64,000 nucleotides of DNA from Actinomadura craniellae (GCF_003289645.1 NZ_QLYX01000022.1:39634-103633); one strand, 5' to 3'; positions 44,155-54,995 are shown, counted from the stretch's first letter. Notes: generated by a model from the sequence alone, not told the origin. Made by a program: numbers and translations.

Positions 44155-45099
44155 CTCCTCCGCGCCCTGCCGGAGGAGTGCCCGGGGAGCGGCGCCCGCC
44201 TCGCCCGCCGGGCCCGCCGGGCGGCGGCCCCGCGAGACCGCCACGCCCACCAGGCACAGCAGCCCGCCGGCGAAGGCCAGCACGCCGGGCACCTCGTCCA
44301 GCGCCACCCACGACATCACCACCACCAGGGCCGGGACGACGTAGGTCGTGGCGCCCATCCGGCCGGCGGAGGTGCGGGCCAGCGCGTAGGCCCAGGTGGT
44401 GAAGGCCAGCGCGGTCGGGAAGACCCCCAGGTAGACCATGTTCAGCGTCGCCGGCAGCGGCGCGTCCGGAAGCTGCGCAGCCAGCCGGCCCGCGAACGGC
44501 AGGCAGGCCAGCGCCCCGATGGCGCAGCCGAAGGTGGTCGCCTGGAGCGCCGAGGCGTGCCGCAGCGCGGGTTTCTGGGCGACGACGCCCGCCGCGTACG
44601 TCACGGCGGCGACCAGGCACAGCAGCACGCCGACCACCGACGCCCGCCCCTCCCCCGACATGGACAGGCCCACCACCGCGGCACCGGCGAAGGACACCGC
44701 CAGCCCCGCCAGCAGCCGGGGCGGGAACCCCTCCTTCAGCAGCCACCCGCCCAGCAGGGCGATCAGGATCGGGCCCACGTTGACGACCATCGCCGCCGTG
44801 CCCGCGTCGACCTCCTGCTCGCCCCAGTTCAGCGCCACCATGTAGACCCCGAACCAGAGCACCCCGGAGACCGCGATGCCCGGCCACGCGGCCCGGGGCG
44901 GGAACCCCTCCCGCCGGATCAGCAGGATCAGTACCAGCGCCGCCGTGCCCGCCAGCAGCCGTCCCAGCGCCAGCGCGTCCGGCGTGTAGTGCCGCCCGGC
45001 GCTGCGGATCGACACGAACGCCGACGCCCACAGCACCACCGTCACGCCCACCGCCGCCAGCGCCCGCCGGTCGGGCCGCCCCGCCTTCGTTTCCGTCAT
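44152..45099 (-). CDS. EamA-family (DMT) transporter
   Basis: 315-residue integral membrane protein with about ten transmembrane helices in two EamA repeats, e.g. VTVVLWASAFVSIRSAG at the first helix and VPALVVVMSWVALDEVPG near the end. Drug/metabolite transporters export amino acids, nucleosides or other small molecules. It follows the type III polyketide synthase gene by 42 bases on the same strand, so it may export that product; this is inference. It is convergent with clpP. Confidence 0.9.
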   Translation of the reverse strand: MTETKAGRPDRRALAAVGVTVVLWASAFVSIRSAGRHYTPDALALGRLLAGTAALVLILLIRREGFPPRAAWPGIAVSGVLWFGVYMVALNWGEQEVDAGTAAMVVNVGPILIALLGGWLLKEGFPPRLLAGLAVSFAGAAVVGLSMSGEGRASVVGVLLCLVAAVTYAAGVVAQKPALRHASALQATTFGCAIGALACLPFAGRLAAQLPDAPLPATLNMVYLGVFPTALAFTTWAYALARTSAGRMGATTYVVPALVVVMSWVALDEVPGVLAFAGGLLCLVGVAVSRGRRPAGPAGEAGAAPRALLRQGAEE

Positions 45100-45141
45100 G
45101 AGCGAACCCTATTTAGTCCATGTCGCCCCGGAAAGCGAGTA

Positions 45142-46203
45142 TCACCAGTTGAGCAGGACGAGCTCGCTGAACAGGCCGGGGCCGAACGACAGCAGCAGCC
45201 CCGGCGTTCCGGCGGGCGGCCCGCCGGCGATCGTGTCGGCGAGGATGTGCAGCACCGACGCCGACGAGCAGTTACCGCAGGCCGCCAGATGCTCCCAGCT
45301 CCGGTCGAGGGCGCCGGCGGGCAGGCCGACCGCCGCGGCCACCCCCTCCAGCACCTTGGGCCCGCCGGGATGGCACGGCCAGCCGGTGACCTCGTCCACG
45401 GTGTGCCCGTGGTCGCGCAGGAAGGCCCGCACGTCCGCGCCGATCCGCGCCCCGAACGCCTCGGCGACGTCCGGGGCCAGCACGATGCGCAGGCCGCTCG
45501 CGCCGATCTCCCAGCCCGCCATGTGCCGGCTGCCGGGGTACAGCCGGGACCGGCTGCCGACGATCCGCGGGCCGGTCGCGCCCAGCGCGCCCGCCCGCCG
45601 GGAGCCGCACGCCACCACCGCGGCGACCGCGTCCCCGCACAGCGCCGACCCCAGCAGCATCTGCGCCGTGTGCGTGTCGCGCTGCGCCGTCAGCGAGCAC
45701 AGCTCGGCCGAGACCGCGACGGCCACCTGGTCGGGATGCCCGCGCAGATGGTCGTGCACCCGGGCCAGCGCCGCCCCGCCGCCCCCGCAGCCCAGCCCGA
45801 ACAGCGGCAGCCGCCGGACGTCCGGGCGCAGGCCCAGCCGCTCGATCACGTCCACGTCGAACGGCGGGACGGCGATGCCGGTCACCGACTGGGTGAGCAG
45901 CAGGTCCACCTCCGCGGCGGCGACCCCCGCCGCGCGCAGCGCCCCGTCCACGGCCCGGGTGGCGTAGTCGGCCGCGGCCCGCAGGTGGGCGTCGTTGGTC
46001 GCGCCGAAGTCGCGCAACCGGTGGTACTCGGCCTTGGGCAGCGCCGTGTGCCGGGTCCGCACCCGCACGTTCCGCGACAGCCGCAGGAACAGCTCGCGCC
46101 GCGGCCCGGTCAGCCGCATCGCCGCGGCCAGCTCCGCGGCCAGTTCCTCCTGCGTGTAGCGGTACGGCGGCAGGACCTTCTCGACGCTCAGGAGAACGGT
46201 CAT
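45142..46203 (-). CDS. Type III polyketide synthase (chalcone/stilbene synthase family)
   Basis: 353-residue thiolase-fold enzyme that condenses an acyl-CoA starter with malonyl-CoA units. The catalytic triad is complete: Cys139 (FGLGCGGGG), His278 (PCHPGGPK) and Asn311 (ACGNCSSAS). LSFGPGLFSE is the family C-terminal loop (GFGPG with the first Gly changed to Ser). Bacterial relatives make tetrahydroxynaphthalene, alkylresorcinols or pyrones; the product is not predictable here. GGGAGGG precedes ATG 46203. It is divergent from a SigE-family sigma factor gene and upstream of an EamA exporter. No methyltransferase or oxidase is adjacent. Confidence 0.93.
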   Translation of the reverse strand: MTVLLSVEKVLPPYRYTQEELAAELAAAMRLTGPRRELFLRLSRNVRVRTRHTALPKAEYHRLRDFGATNDAHLRAAADYATRAVDGALRAAGVAAAEVDLLLTQSVTGIAVPPFDVDVIERLGLRPDVRRLPLFGLGCGGGGAALARVHDHLRGHPDQVAVAVSAELCSLTAQRDTHTAQMLLGSALCGDAVAAVVACGSRRAGALGATGPRIVGSRSRLYPGSRHMAGWEIGASGLRIVLAPDVAEAFGARIGADVRAFLRDHGHTVDEVTGWPCHPGGPKVLEGVAAAVGLPAGALDRSWEHLAACGNCSSASVLHILADTIAGGPPAGTPGLLLSFGPGLFSELVLLNW

Positions 46204-46330
46204 GGCCCTCCCGGGTCCGGCCGGTCGTCGTCCCTGCCCTACCCGCCGGCGGAACGTCCGACCGGAAAAGCGTGACAAGACCCCGGCCCCGCGGCGTCAT
46301 GAGGGGTGGAGGCAGGCGAACGGAGGAACG

Positions 46331-46852
46331 GTGACAGGAAGATCGCACGCGGACTACCTGGAGTTCGCGTCGGCCCGCGGCCCGCACCTGTTCCGCACGG
46401 CGTTCCTGCTGACCGGGGACCGGCACCTCGCCGAGGACCTGGTCCAGGAGACCCTCGGGAAGCTGTTCCGGTCCTGGCGCCGGGTCCGCGACGTCGACAA
46501 CCCGGCCGCGTACGCCGACACGGTCCTGGTGCGCACGTTCCTGTCGTACCGGCGGCGGCGCAGCTCGGGTGAGCGCCCCGCGGCCGTGCTGCCGGACGTC
46601 CCCGACACCGCCGACCCGATCTCCGGCGCCGCGCTGCGGCTGACACTGCTGGACGGGCTGGCGCGGCTGCCCGTGCAGGACCGGGCGGTGCTGGTACTGC
46701 GCTACTGGGAGGACCGCAGCGTCGAGGAGACCGCCCAGGCGATGCGGGTCAGCCCCGGCGCGGTCCGCAACCGGTCGGCGCGGGCGCTGGACCGGCTGCG
46801 CGGAGTCCTCGGCGACCACTCCCCCGACCTCATCCGAAGACGGCTCGGCTGA
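46331..46852 (+). CDS. SigE-family RNA polymerase sigma factor
   Basis: 173-residue ECF sigma factor. Region 2 reads FRTAFLLTGDRHLAEDLVQE with TLGKLFRSWRRV following, and region 4 reads GLARLPVQDRAVLVLRYWED with SPGAVRNRSARALDRLR. This is the SigE-type group common in actinobacteria. GTG 46331 has GGAGG 4-8 bases before it. The next gene is a membrane protein that may be its anti-sigma or effector. It is divergent from the type III polyketide synthase gene, but control of it is not demonstrated. Confidence 0.9.
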   Translation: MTGRSHADYLEFASARGPHLFRTAFLLTGDRHLAEDLVQETLGKLFRSWRRVRDVDNPAAYADTVLVRTFLSYRRRRSSGERPAAVLPDVPDTADPISGAALRLTLLDGLARLPVQDRAVLVLRYWEDRSVEETAQAMRVSPGAVRNRSARALDRLRGVLGDHSPDLIRRRLG

Positions 46853-46908
46853 CCCGGCCCGGCGACGACCTCACACCTCTCTGCTCTGCACGAAAGCGGT
46901 GATCAGCC

Positions 46909-48174
46909 ATGTCCATCGAAGACCAGCTGTCCGGCGCGATGCGCCAGGCGGTGGCGGACCTCCAGCCGCCGCCCGACCTGGCCGAGGCCGGCGCGGCCCG
47001 CGGCCGGCGGATGCGCCGCCGGCACCGGCTGCGGACCGCCGGGGCCACGGCCGCCGCCACGGCGCTCGCCGTGGCCGCCGCGACGCTCGGCCCGGCCGTG
47101 CTCGACGGCCCGGATTCTCCCGACCGGGTGGTCGCGCCGCCCAGCCCGGCCCCGGTGAGCGCGCAGGAGCTGACCCGGACGCTGACCGGGCTGCTCCCCC
47201 GGGGCGGGCAGATCAAGGTGACGGAGGCCAAGGGCACCGAACACGCCGACAAGCCCCGGAACGCGATGGTCTCGGTCCGCTACGACGACGGCGCGGGCCC
47301 GTCCCGGATCACCCTCAGCCTGTACCGGCTGCCGCCCTCCAACTCCCGCGGCGATGCCTCCTGCCCCCCGAAGTTCACCCAGCCCTACGACCGCTGCTCG
47401 GCCACGCCCCGCGCGGACGGCTCGGTCCTGCTGGTCAACCAGGGTTACACCCGGCCGCAGACCAACACCGGGGAGAAGTTCTGGTACGCCGTGCTGACCC
47501 ACAAGGACGGCCGCCAGGTCAGGCTGGATCAGTTCAACTCCGCCGAGGAGAAGAGCGCCGCCGGGCCCACCCGGCCCGAGCCGGTGCTGACGCCCGCCCA
47601 GATGTCGGCCGTGGTGACCAGCCCCCAGTGGAACCGGGCCCTGGCCGCGATCCCGTTCCCCCCTCCCGCGCGCGAGCAGCCGGGTCCCAAGAAGCCGGAG
47701 GGCGCCAGAGGGGCGCCGTTCGTGGCGATGCCGGACGGGAAGATCGTGAGCCTGCTGACCGGCCTGCTGCCGCGGAACGTCCGCGTCGTCGATCACGACA
47801 ACGGCGGCGAAATGCTGCTCGCCGACCGCCGCGGGACGTCCCTGCTCTCCATCAGCGTCCAGAACGGCATGTACCAGTCCGTCATCGGCATCACCTGCGA
47901 CCAGCGCCGCCTGCACGGCCCCGGCGAGCGCACCTGCGGCAGGTCGTCGGGCCCGAACGGGGCCGTCGTCCACCTCGAAGAGGGACCCCTGGAAATCGAC
48001 GACCGGGGCGCGACGGAACGGGTCGTCGACGTCCTCTACCCCGACGGCCGGCGCGTCGCGATCCGGGTATCGAACGGGAAGACCTTGAAGAGCGGGCCCA
48101 GGACCCGCCCCGAACCGATCCTCGCCCTCGACCAGCTCCTCACCATCGCCACCGCCCCGGTCTGGCGGTCCTGA
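46909..48174 (+). CDS. Membrane-anchored protein paired with the sigma factor
   Basis: 421 residues. A short N-terminal cytoplasmic region (SGAMRQAVADLQPPPDLAEA) and Arg-rich stretch precede one transmembrane helix (about 40-62), with ~360 residues outside. This layout, directly after a SigE-type sigma gene, is typical of actinobacterial proteins thought to regulate or respond to the sigma factor. No zinc-binding anti-sigma motif (HxxxCxxC) is seen. The outer domain appears to have two related halves (LTRTLTGLLPRGGQIKV near 88-102 and LLTGLLPRNVRVV near 283-295). Confidence 0.75.
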   Translation: MSIEDQLSGAMRQAVADLQPPPDLAEAGAARGRRMRRRHRLRTAGATAAATALAVAAATLGPAVLDGPDSPDRVVAPPSPAPVSAQELTRTLTGLLPRGGQIKVTEAKGTEHADKPRNAMVSVRYDDGAGPSRITLSLYRLPPSNSRGDASCPPKFTQPYDRCSATPRADGSVLLVNQGYTRPQTNTGEKFWYAVLTHKDGRQVRLDQFNSAEEKSAAGPTRPEPVLTPAQMSAVVTSPQWNRALAAIPFPPPAREQPGPKKPEGARGAPFVAMPDGKIVSLLTGLLPRNVRVVDHDNGGEMLLADRRGTSLLSISVQNGMYQSVIGITCDQRRLHGPGERTCGRSSGPNGAVVHLEEGPLEIDDRGATERVVDVLYPDGRRVAIRVSNGKTLKSGPRTRPEPILALDQLLTIATAPVWRS

Positions 48175-48224
48175 CCCCGGTCGCCCGGCGCGCGTCCCCT
48201 GCTCCGCGCGCCGGGCGACCGGGG
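48175..48224. terminator. 20-bp perfect-stem hairpin terminator
   Basis: Starting at the base after the stop of the 46909 gene, arms 48175-48194 (CCCCGGTCGCCC...) and 48205-48224 (...GGGCGACCGGGG) are fully complementary over 20 bases with a 10-base loop. It separates convergent genes and should work in both directions. Confidence 0.85.
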
Positions 48225-48241
48225 CCGTGCCCCGCCCCGGG

Positions 48242-50092
48242 TCAGCGCGTTTCCTCAGCCAGCCCCTCGATGATCTCGGCGAAGGCGTCCTGGCACTTCT
48301 TGCTGATCGTCTCGCTGGACCACTGCTCGCGGACGACGACCGTGGTCCCGCCGTGCAGGGTGAGCTCCGCCCGCAGCGGAACCTCCTTGATGACCCGCGC
48401 CGTGGCGATCTCCTCGTAGGGGAGGAACCGGTTCCGCGCGGCGAGCTCCGCCGCCGGCGCCGCCGACGCGAGTTCCCGCAGCCGCCGCTTCCCCTCGTCC
48501 GCGTCACCGGGGTCGGCGACGAAGACGAACCCGTTGGTGAGGGCGAAGACGTCGTGGGGGACGTCGTCCACCTTGCAGTTGGCGATCCCCGCGATGATCC
48601 GGGCGCCGATCGCGCTCTCGGACCGGTCGACCTGGGTGACCGTGCCCGGGTCGATCCCGAGCGCGGCGAGCCGGCGCAGCGCCTCGTCGAGCCCGCCGGG
48701 CGCGACCGCCCGATCGGCGATCTCCCCGAGCTCCAGCGGGGTCCCGTCCCGGTACAGCAGCTCGGCCGGTGCCGACCACGAGTGCCGCCAGCGGGCGACG
48801 CCGGACCGGACGGCGGCGAGCTCCAGCAGCGCCGCCAGCGGCTCGGCGAAGCGCGCCCCCAGCTCGCGCCGGGTCGCGTCGGGGAAGAACGGCGCGGCAA
48901 GATCGGTAGAGCGGCCGGCCGCGACGGCGGCGAGGATCCCGGGCAGTCCCGGCTCCGTGACGCCGGCGGTCCGGGTGGCCGAACGGAGGATCCGGTCGGC
49001 TCCGCGCTGCATGCGCGCGGTGAGGGCCGCGTGGGTGAACTCCGGCCAGGGCAGCACGGTACGGTCACCCACCTCCACCATCGTCTGCTGCATCGCCCGA
49101 CCGGCCGCCACGGGGTCGGTGAGCAGTACGCCGGCGGGGCGCGGGTCGGCGGCCTCGGGCGCCTCGGGGGCAGCCATGATCGCCGCGATCCGCTCGGCCA
49201 CCGGCGGGTGGGTGTCCCACTTGGACCGCTCGCCCGGGGGCGCCTTCTCCCGCAGTGCCGCGATCTCCTCCTGCCGGGCCGCCACCAGTTGCGCGAACCC
49301 GCCGAAGAGGTCGTCGGGGAGGTAGCCGTACTCCCAGCCGGCGGCGACGTAGGAGTCGAAGAAGAAGCCCCAGGCGGCGTCCAGCACGGGGATGTCGTGC
49401 AGGGCGCTCGCGGCGGCCGTCCGGCCGGCGACGCGCACCGCCGTGCGGTCGGCCTCGTGCTCCTGCCGGCGGGTCAGCGCGTTGTCGACCAGCAGGTAGA
49501 GGTTGGCGTAGGCCTTGAAGCCCCAGCCGATCGGGTTGGCGCCCCCGATGCCGCCCACGGTGCCGGCGATCGCCAGCCGGCCGCGGTAGGCGACCCCGCC
49601 CAGCCGGGTGTGCTGCCCGGAGTAGTGCCCCAGCTCGTGCGCGATCACCGAGCGCAGTTGGTCGACGCGCATCGCCTGGAGCAGCGGCAGCCCGAGGTAG
49701 AGGTAGCGGCGCCCGCCGACCAGGCCGAGCAGCCGGGAGTCCTCCGTCACCGCGGCGTTGACGTCGGGGACGAGCCTGATCTCGTCCGGCGCGCGAGTGC
49801 CCGCCTCGCGGGCCAGGTCCTCCACCGTGGACCACAGCAGCGGGGCGTCGGCCCGGCCGACCGGCAGCCCCTGCGGGGGCTCCGGCTTCGCCCGCATCGC
49901 CCGCCAGGCGGCCACCGCCATGGCGCCGAAGGCGCCGAGCAGCGCCCCGGCGAAGAGCTTGGCGACGAACGGGCTGGTGGCGATGCTGACCCACACGATC
50001 AGCCCGATCACCAGCGAGAGTTCGACGAGGCCGACGAGGTAGAAACCCGCGAGCATGCAGGCACAGATCAAGGCGCGGAACGCGCTGGTCAT
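48242..50092 (-). CDS. M48-family membrane zinc metalloprotease
   Basis: 616 residues. Two N-terminal transmembrane segments (about 5-65), then the M48 peptidase domain with HELGH (152-156, zinc ligands and catalytic Glu) and the downstream EADRTAVRVAG helix providing the third ligand. The C-terminal ~250 residues are an unrecognised domain. M48 proteases such as HtpX degrade damaged membrane proteins. AAGGAG lies just before ATG 50092. It is divergent from the 50201 gene and convergent with the 46909 gene. Confidence 0.9.
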   Translation of the reverse strand: MTSAFRALICACMLAGFYLVGLVELSLVIGLIVWVSIATSPFVAKLFAGALLGAFGAMAVAAWRAMRAKPEPPQGLPVGRADAPLLWSTVEDLAREAGTRAPDEIRLVPDVNAAVTEDSRLLGLVGGRRYLYLGLPLLQAMRVDQLRSVIAHELGHYSGQHTRLGGVAYRGRLAIAGTVGGIGGANPIGWGFKAYANLYLLVDNALTRRQEHEADRTAVRVAGRTAAASALHDIPVLDAAWGFFFDSYVAAGWEYGYLPDDLFGGFAQLVAARQEEIAALREKAPPGERSKWDTHPPVAERIAAIMAAPEAPEAADPRPAGVLLTDPVAAGRAMQQTMVEVGDRTVLPWPEFTHAALTARMQRGADRILRSATRTAGVTEPGLPGILAAVAAGRSTDLAAPFFPDATRRELGARFAEPLAALLELAAVRSGVARWRHSWSAPAELLYRDGTPLELGEIADRAVAPGGLDEALRRLAALGIDPGTVTQVDRSESAIGARIIAGIANCKVDDVPHDVFALTNGFVFVADPGDADEGKRRLRELASAAPAAELAARNRFLPYEEIATARVIKEVPLRAELTLHGGTTVVVREQWSSETISKKCQDAFAEIIEGLAEETR

Positions 50093-50200
50093 GGGGCTCC
50101 TTCCACCGAGAGCGGAGGAACCCTATCCGTGATGATCAAGACCGACAACCGTTATTCGCAAGCCACTATGATCACCTCACTCACAGATGAGGAGCGCAGG

Positions 50201-51187
50201 ATGGGGCTGTTCAACCGGCGGAAACGGGCTGTTAACCGAGCCACGATCCAGCTCGACCCCTTCGACTACGACCCCGACGCGCCCTGGCTGTACGAAGCCA
50301 TGGAAAAGGGTGACTGGAAGGAGGCCAGGGACTTCCTGCATTCCCTGGACGACTTCGACAAACGAGGGTTCTATGTGTCCCTCTGCGCGGAAGTCTCCGG
50401 CCTGCAGGACTGGATTCAGGAATGGATCGACGCGGAGCCCCGCTCGACCCTGCCGCTGCTGGTCCGTGGCGCCCACGCCGTCCACTGGGCGTGGGAGGCG
50501 CGCGGCGGCGCCGTGGCTTCCCAGACCTCCGACGAGCAGTTCAGGGTCTTCCGTCGGCGGCTCAAACTCGCCGAGGACTGCCTCGACGAGGTCGTCGCGC
50601 GCGATCCCGGCGACGCCACGGCGTGGAGTTTCCTGGTCATGTCCGCCCGCGGCCGTGGGGTCGACCGGGCCGAGGCGCAGCGCCGGTTCGACGCGGCCGT
50701 CCGGTGCGACCCCGAGAACATGCTGGCGCACTCGCAGATGCAGGAGTACCTCACCAAGAAGTGGCACGGCAGCCACGAGGAGATGTTCGACTTCGCCCGC
50801 GAGTCGATACAATCCGTACCGCCCGGCAGCGCACTCGGGGTCCTCATGCTGGACGCCCACTTCGAGCAGTTGCGCTCTGTGCCCGCCGAGGAACAGATAG
50901 CGTATTTCCGCACCCCGCGAACACTCGTGGAAGTGAAAATCGGCTACGACCTCTCGATCGGCGATCCCGACTACCGGCCGCCATGGGACTGGCCGATCCT
51001 GCACAACAAGTTCCTGTTCTTCTTCGCCGTGGCCGGCCAGGTCCACATCGCCATGGAACAGTACGAGGTCATCGGCAAACACGTCACCCGCTATCCGTGG
51101 AACCTTCTGAACTCCGACGACCCCGTGAAAGCATTCGTGGAACTGCGCGACAACATCGAAGCCCACGTGTCCGGGGAGAAGTCCTGA
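50201..51187 (+). CDS. DUF4034-like helical-repeat protein
   Basis: 328 residues, soluble and helical, with TPR/SEL-like features (DWKEARDFLHSL, ECLDEVVARDPGDATAW-type helix, AQRRFDAAVRCDPENMLAHS). It resembles DUF4034 proteins of unknown function. ATG 50201 is chosen over upstream in-frame starts because GAGGAG lies 7-12 bases before it. Its TGA shares one base with the start of the next gene (TGATG), so expression of the two is coupled. Base composition is somewhat lower in G+C than the neighbours. Confidence 0.75.
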   Translation: MGLFNRRKRAVNRATIQLDPFDYDPDAPWLYEAMEKGDWKEARDFLHSLDDFDKRGFYVSLCAEVSGLQDWIQEWIDAEPRSTLPLLVRGAHAVHWAWEARGGAVASQTSDEQFRVFRRRLKLAEDCLDEVVARDPGDATAWSFLVMSARGRGVDRAEAQRRFDAAVRCDPENMLAHSQMQEYLTKKWHGSHEEMFDFARESIQSVPPGSALGVLMLDAHFEQLRSVPAEEQIAYFRTPRTLVEVKIGYDLSIGDPDYRPPWDWPILHNKFLFFFAVAGQVHIAMEQYEVIGKHVTRYPWNLLNSDDPVKAFVELRDNIEAHVSGEKS

Positions 51188-51693
51188 TGGGAACCAACCA
51201 ACGCGCCCTCATCACCATGACCGAAGCCGAGGTCACCGAGTTCATCGAGCGGAACCGCACCGCGACGATGGCCACGCTCGGCCCCACCGGCACCCCGCAC
51301 CTGGTCGCCATGTGGTACGCCGTGATCGACGGCCAGATCTGGTTCGAGACCAAGGCCCGCTCGCAGAAGGCGGTGAACCTGCGCCGCGACCCCCGCATCA
51401 CCGTGAGCATGGAGGACGGCTGGACCTACGACGCGCTGCGCGGCGTCTCCGTCGAGGGGCACGGCGTGATCGTGGACGACCCCGAGGCGCTGTGGCAGGT
51501 CGGGGTGAGCGTCTGGGAGCGCTACTCCGGCGAGTACACCGAGGAGGCCCGCCCGATGGTGGAGGCCATGCTCCACAAGCGCGTCGCCGTCCGGGTCGAC
51601 GCCGAGCGCGTCCGCTCCTGGGACCACCGCAAGCTGGGCATGCCCGCCCTGCCGCTGGGCGGCTCCACCGCCCAGTACCTGCCCCGGGCCTGA
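51187..51693 (+). CDS. PPOX-class (split-barrel) F420/FMN-dependent protein
   Basis: 168-residue flavin/deazaflavin split-barrel protein. Seen: NRTATMATLGPTGTPHLVAM at the first strands and KARSQKAVNLRRDPRITVSM at the phosphate-binding turn, typical of the pyridoxamine-phosphate-oxidase-like F420-dependent group. The C-terminal LPRA is near the usual length. Reduction or oxidation of an unknown substrate. It is translationally coupled to the helical-repeat protein upstream. Confidence 0.88.
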   Translation: MGTNQRALITMTEAEVTEFIERNRTATMATLGPTGTPHLVAMWYAVIDGQIWFETKARSQKAVNLRRDPRITVSMEDGWTYDALRGVSVEGHGVIVDDPEALWQVGVSVWERYSGEYTEEARPMVEAMLHKRVAVRVDAERVRSWDHRKLGMPALPLGGSTAQYLPRA

Positions 51694-51732
51694 GGTCCCG
51701 GGCGGGCGGCCCCGGCGCCGCCCGCCCGGACC
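51694..51732. terminator. Hairpin between convergent PPOX and thiC genes
   Basis: GGTCCCGGGCGGGCGG (51694-51709) pairs with CCGCCCGCCCGGACC (51718-51732) with one bulged C and an 8-base loop. It starts directly after one stop and ends 5 bases before the other, fitting a two-way terminator. Confidence 0.8.
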
Positions 51733-51737
51733 CGCTT

Positions 51738-53562
<1,825 letters not shown>

Positions 53563-53720
53563 TCGCCCCGACGTTAACCCGCCGCCCCGGGCTTGCCGCA
53601 ACCGCCTATGTCGGGGTATGGGACGCAGCGTCCCGTTTCCTTCGAGACACCGATCCGTACCGCCCGAGGCACCGGCTCCCCAGCGCCAGGCCCCGAACGG
53701 GCCAACCCAAGGGGGCGAAC

Positions 53721-53795
53721 ATGAACACGAGTCAAGAACCTCGTCCCTCCGGCCACAGCGCAGAGATCCATGGGCGAAACCAATCGAGGCACTAG
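53721..53795 (+). CDS. Possible 24-residue leader peptide
   Basis: A short frame with a good GGGGG ribosome site starts MNTSQEPRPSGHSAEI and ends at TAG 53795, just before the GGTACC repeats upstream of the ribbon-helix-helix gene. It may be a leader peptide or chance. Nothing else supports it. Confidence 0.25.
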   Translation: MNTSQEPRPSGHSAEIHGRNQSRH

Positions 53796-53796
53796 A

Positions 53797-53811
53797 GGTA
53801 CCTGAGGTACC
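53797..53811 (+). promoter_or_regulatory. Double GGTACC operator candidate
   Basis: Two 6-bp palindromes GGTACC (53797-53802 and 53806-53811) repeat with a 9-base period 41 bases before the ribbon-helix-helix gene. Antitoxins of this fold bind short tandem palindromes cooperatively, so autoregulation is plausible. Confidence 0.4.
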
Positions 53812-53851
53812 GTATGAAGGTCCGCTCCACTCGAAGGGGTGACCCATAGCC

Positions 53852-54127
53852 ATGACGGATGATGCACGTCGGCAGGTAGCGGTCAAGATTTCTCCCGAAG
53901 CCGACAAACTGATCACCAGTGGTGCGCACTACCTGCACATGAGCAAAAAGGATCTGGTCGAGGCGGCGGTCCAGTTCTATCTGGACGCACGTCGCGAGGA
54001 GATGCAGGCCGGGATGCGAGAGCTGTTGAGCCAACTCGACGGCACACGAGCCTCCCGGGTAGCCCTGCTGGCCGGGATGACTCGCGAAGAGCTCGATTCG
54101 GTCGGCGGGGTCGAGGAGGACGACTGA
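53852..54127 (+). CDS. Ribbon-helix-helix (CopG/Arc-type) antitoxin-like protein
   Basis: 91 residues. The N-terminal RQVAVKISPEADKLITSGAH then MSKKDLVEAAVQFYLDARRE has the beta-strand plus two helices of ribbon-helix-helix DNA-binding proteins. The acidic C-tail (LDSVGGVEEDD) could neutralise a partner. It is followed 2 bases later by a 253-residue gene of unknown function, the organisation of a type II toxin-antitoxin operon with antitoxin first. GAAGGGG lies about 12 bases upstream of ATG 53852. Confidence 0.75.
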   Translation: MTDDARRQVAVKISPEADKLITSGAHYLHMSKKDLVEAAVQFYLDARREEMQAGMRELLSQLDGTRASRVALLAGMTREELDSVGGVEEDD

Positions 54128-54129
54128 CC

Positions 54130-54891
54130 GTGACCAAACCCGTTCGGCCTACCTTGCGCTGCCTGCGTGAAGACCTGCGGATCGCAATACCGCCGGTGAC
54201 CCGTCCACTCGACGAACTCGAGCACCCGTTACTGACCAAGGCCACCGAGCGTTTCGCCGAGGAAGGAACACCACACGAGCGAATCCGCTCCATCGACGAC
54301 CAGGTGTTGTTCAAGGTCAAGGCACAACGATGGCGCGGAGCGGTGTGGGTGGATGTTGACCTGCCATGGCTGGTGGCCTGCGGGCTTCGTGAAGACGGCT
54401 CGCTGGACGACTTCTACGCCACGTTGGAGAACGGCGCAAAGGCGGCACGTGCCCGTTATAACGCCGACCACTCCCCGCCGCTCGTCACCGCGACCCACTG
54501 CGGACACTTGCTGCCCCGTGAGGAGGACGACCTGCGATATCGAGCCGAGAGCGCAGCTCGTGCCGAGCGCCGACTGGCTTTAGTCGTCCGGGAACTGACC
54601 CGCCATTCCCTGCTCAACGGGCACGAGCACGCGACCATGCTCGATGGAGCGGCCCTCGGCATCCACGTCCTGGCCGATCAGGGCCACGAGACCTACGTCG
54701 CGATCCGCATCATCGGTTCTGTCCCCAAGCACCTCGTCGCCACCATCATCAGCCTGGTTCCCGGCTGTGACCCCGGCGGCTGGATGTCGGATTACGCCAT
54801 GCCGGAGCGGGCCATGGCACCCGAAGAGCAGATCTGGTCCAACATCATGGACCCCACCATGGCGGCCAAGCTCCTGGACGAGGATTCCTGA
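54130..54891 (+). CDS. Unknown protein coupled to the ribbon-helix-helix gene
   Basis: 253 residues, GTG start 2 bases after the upstream stop, so translation is coupled. No domain was recognised. Conserved-looking segments are DDQVLFKVKAQRWRGAVWVD, a Cys/His-containing THCGHLLPREEDD, and a C-terminal WMSDYAMPERAMAPEEQIW. There is no signal or membrane segment. By position it could be the toxin of the pair, but at 253 residues it is larger than most toxins, and the RHH protein may simply be its regulator. Its base composition is lower in G+C than core genes nearby. Confidence 0.65.
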   Translation: MTKPVRPTLRCLREDLRIAIPPVTRPLDELEHPLLTKATERFAEEGTPHERIRSIDDQVLFKVKAQRWRGAVWVDVDLPWLVACGLREDGSLDDFYATLENGAKAARARYNADHSPPLVTATHCGHLLPREEDDLRYRAESAARAERRLALVVRELTRHSLLNGHEHATMLDGAALGIHVLADQGHETYVAIRIIGSVPKHLVATIISLVPGCDPGGWMSDYAMPERAMAPEEQIWSNIMDPTMAAKLLDEDS

Positions 54892-54907
54892 AATCTCCCA
54901 CTGTGTC

Positions 54908-54995
54908 GTGACACCGGCCGGAATGATCACCAAACGGTTATCCGGATGGCATCCGGATGGAACCTTCCGATGGTGGGCTTTCGGGATCATCGGCG
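54908..54995 (+). repeat. Duplicated upstream sequence, copy A
   Basis: About 88 bases upstream of the first PH-like paralog match the block at 56570-56660 upstream of the second. Shared: GTGACACC, GATCACCAAACGGTTATCCG, GGATGG/GGTGGG spacing and CTTCCGRTGGTGG. Conservation of non-coding sequence before paralogs suggests promoter or regulatory content carried along with the gene duplication. Confidence 0.75.
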
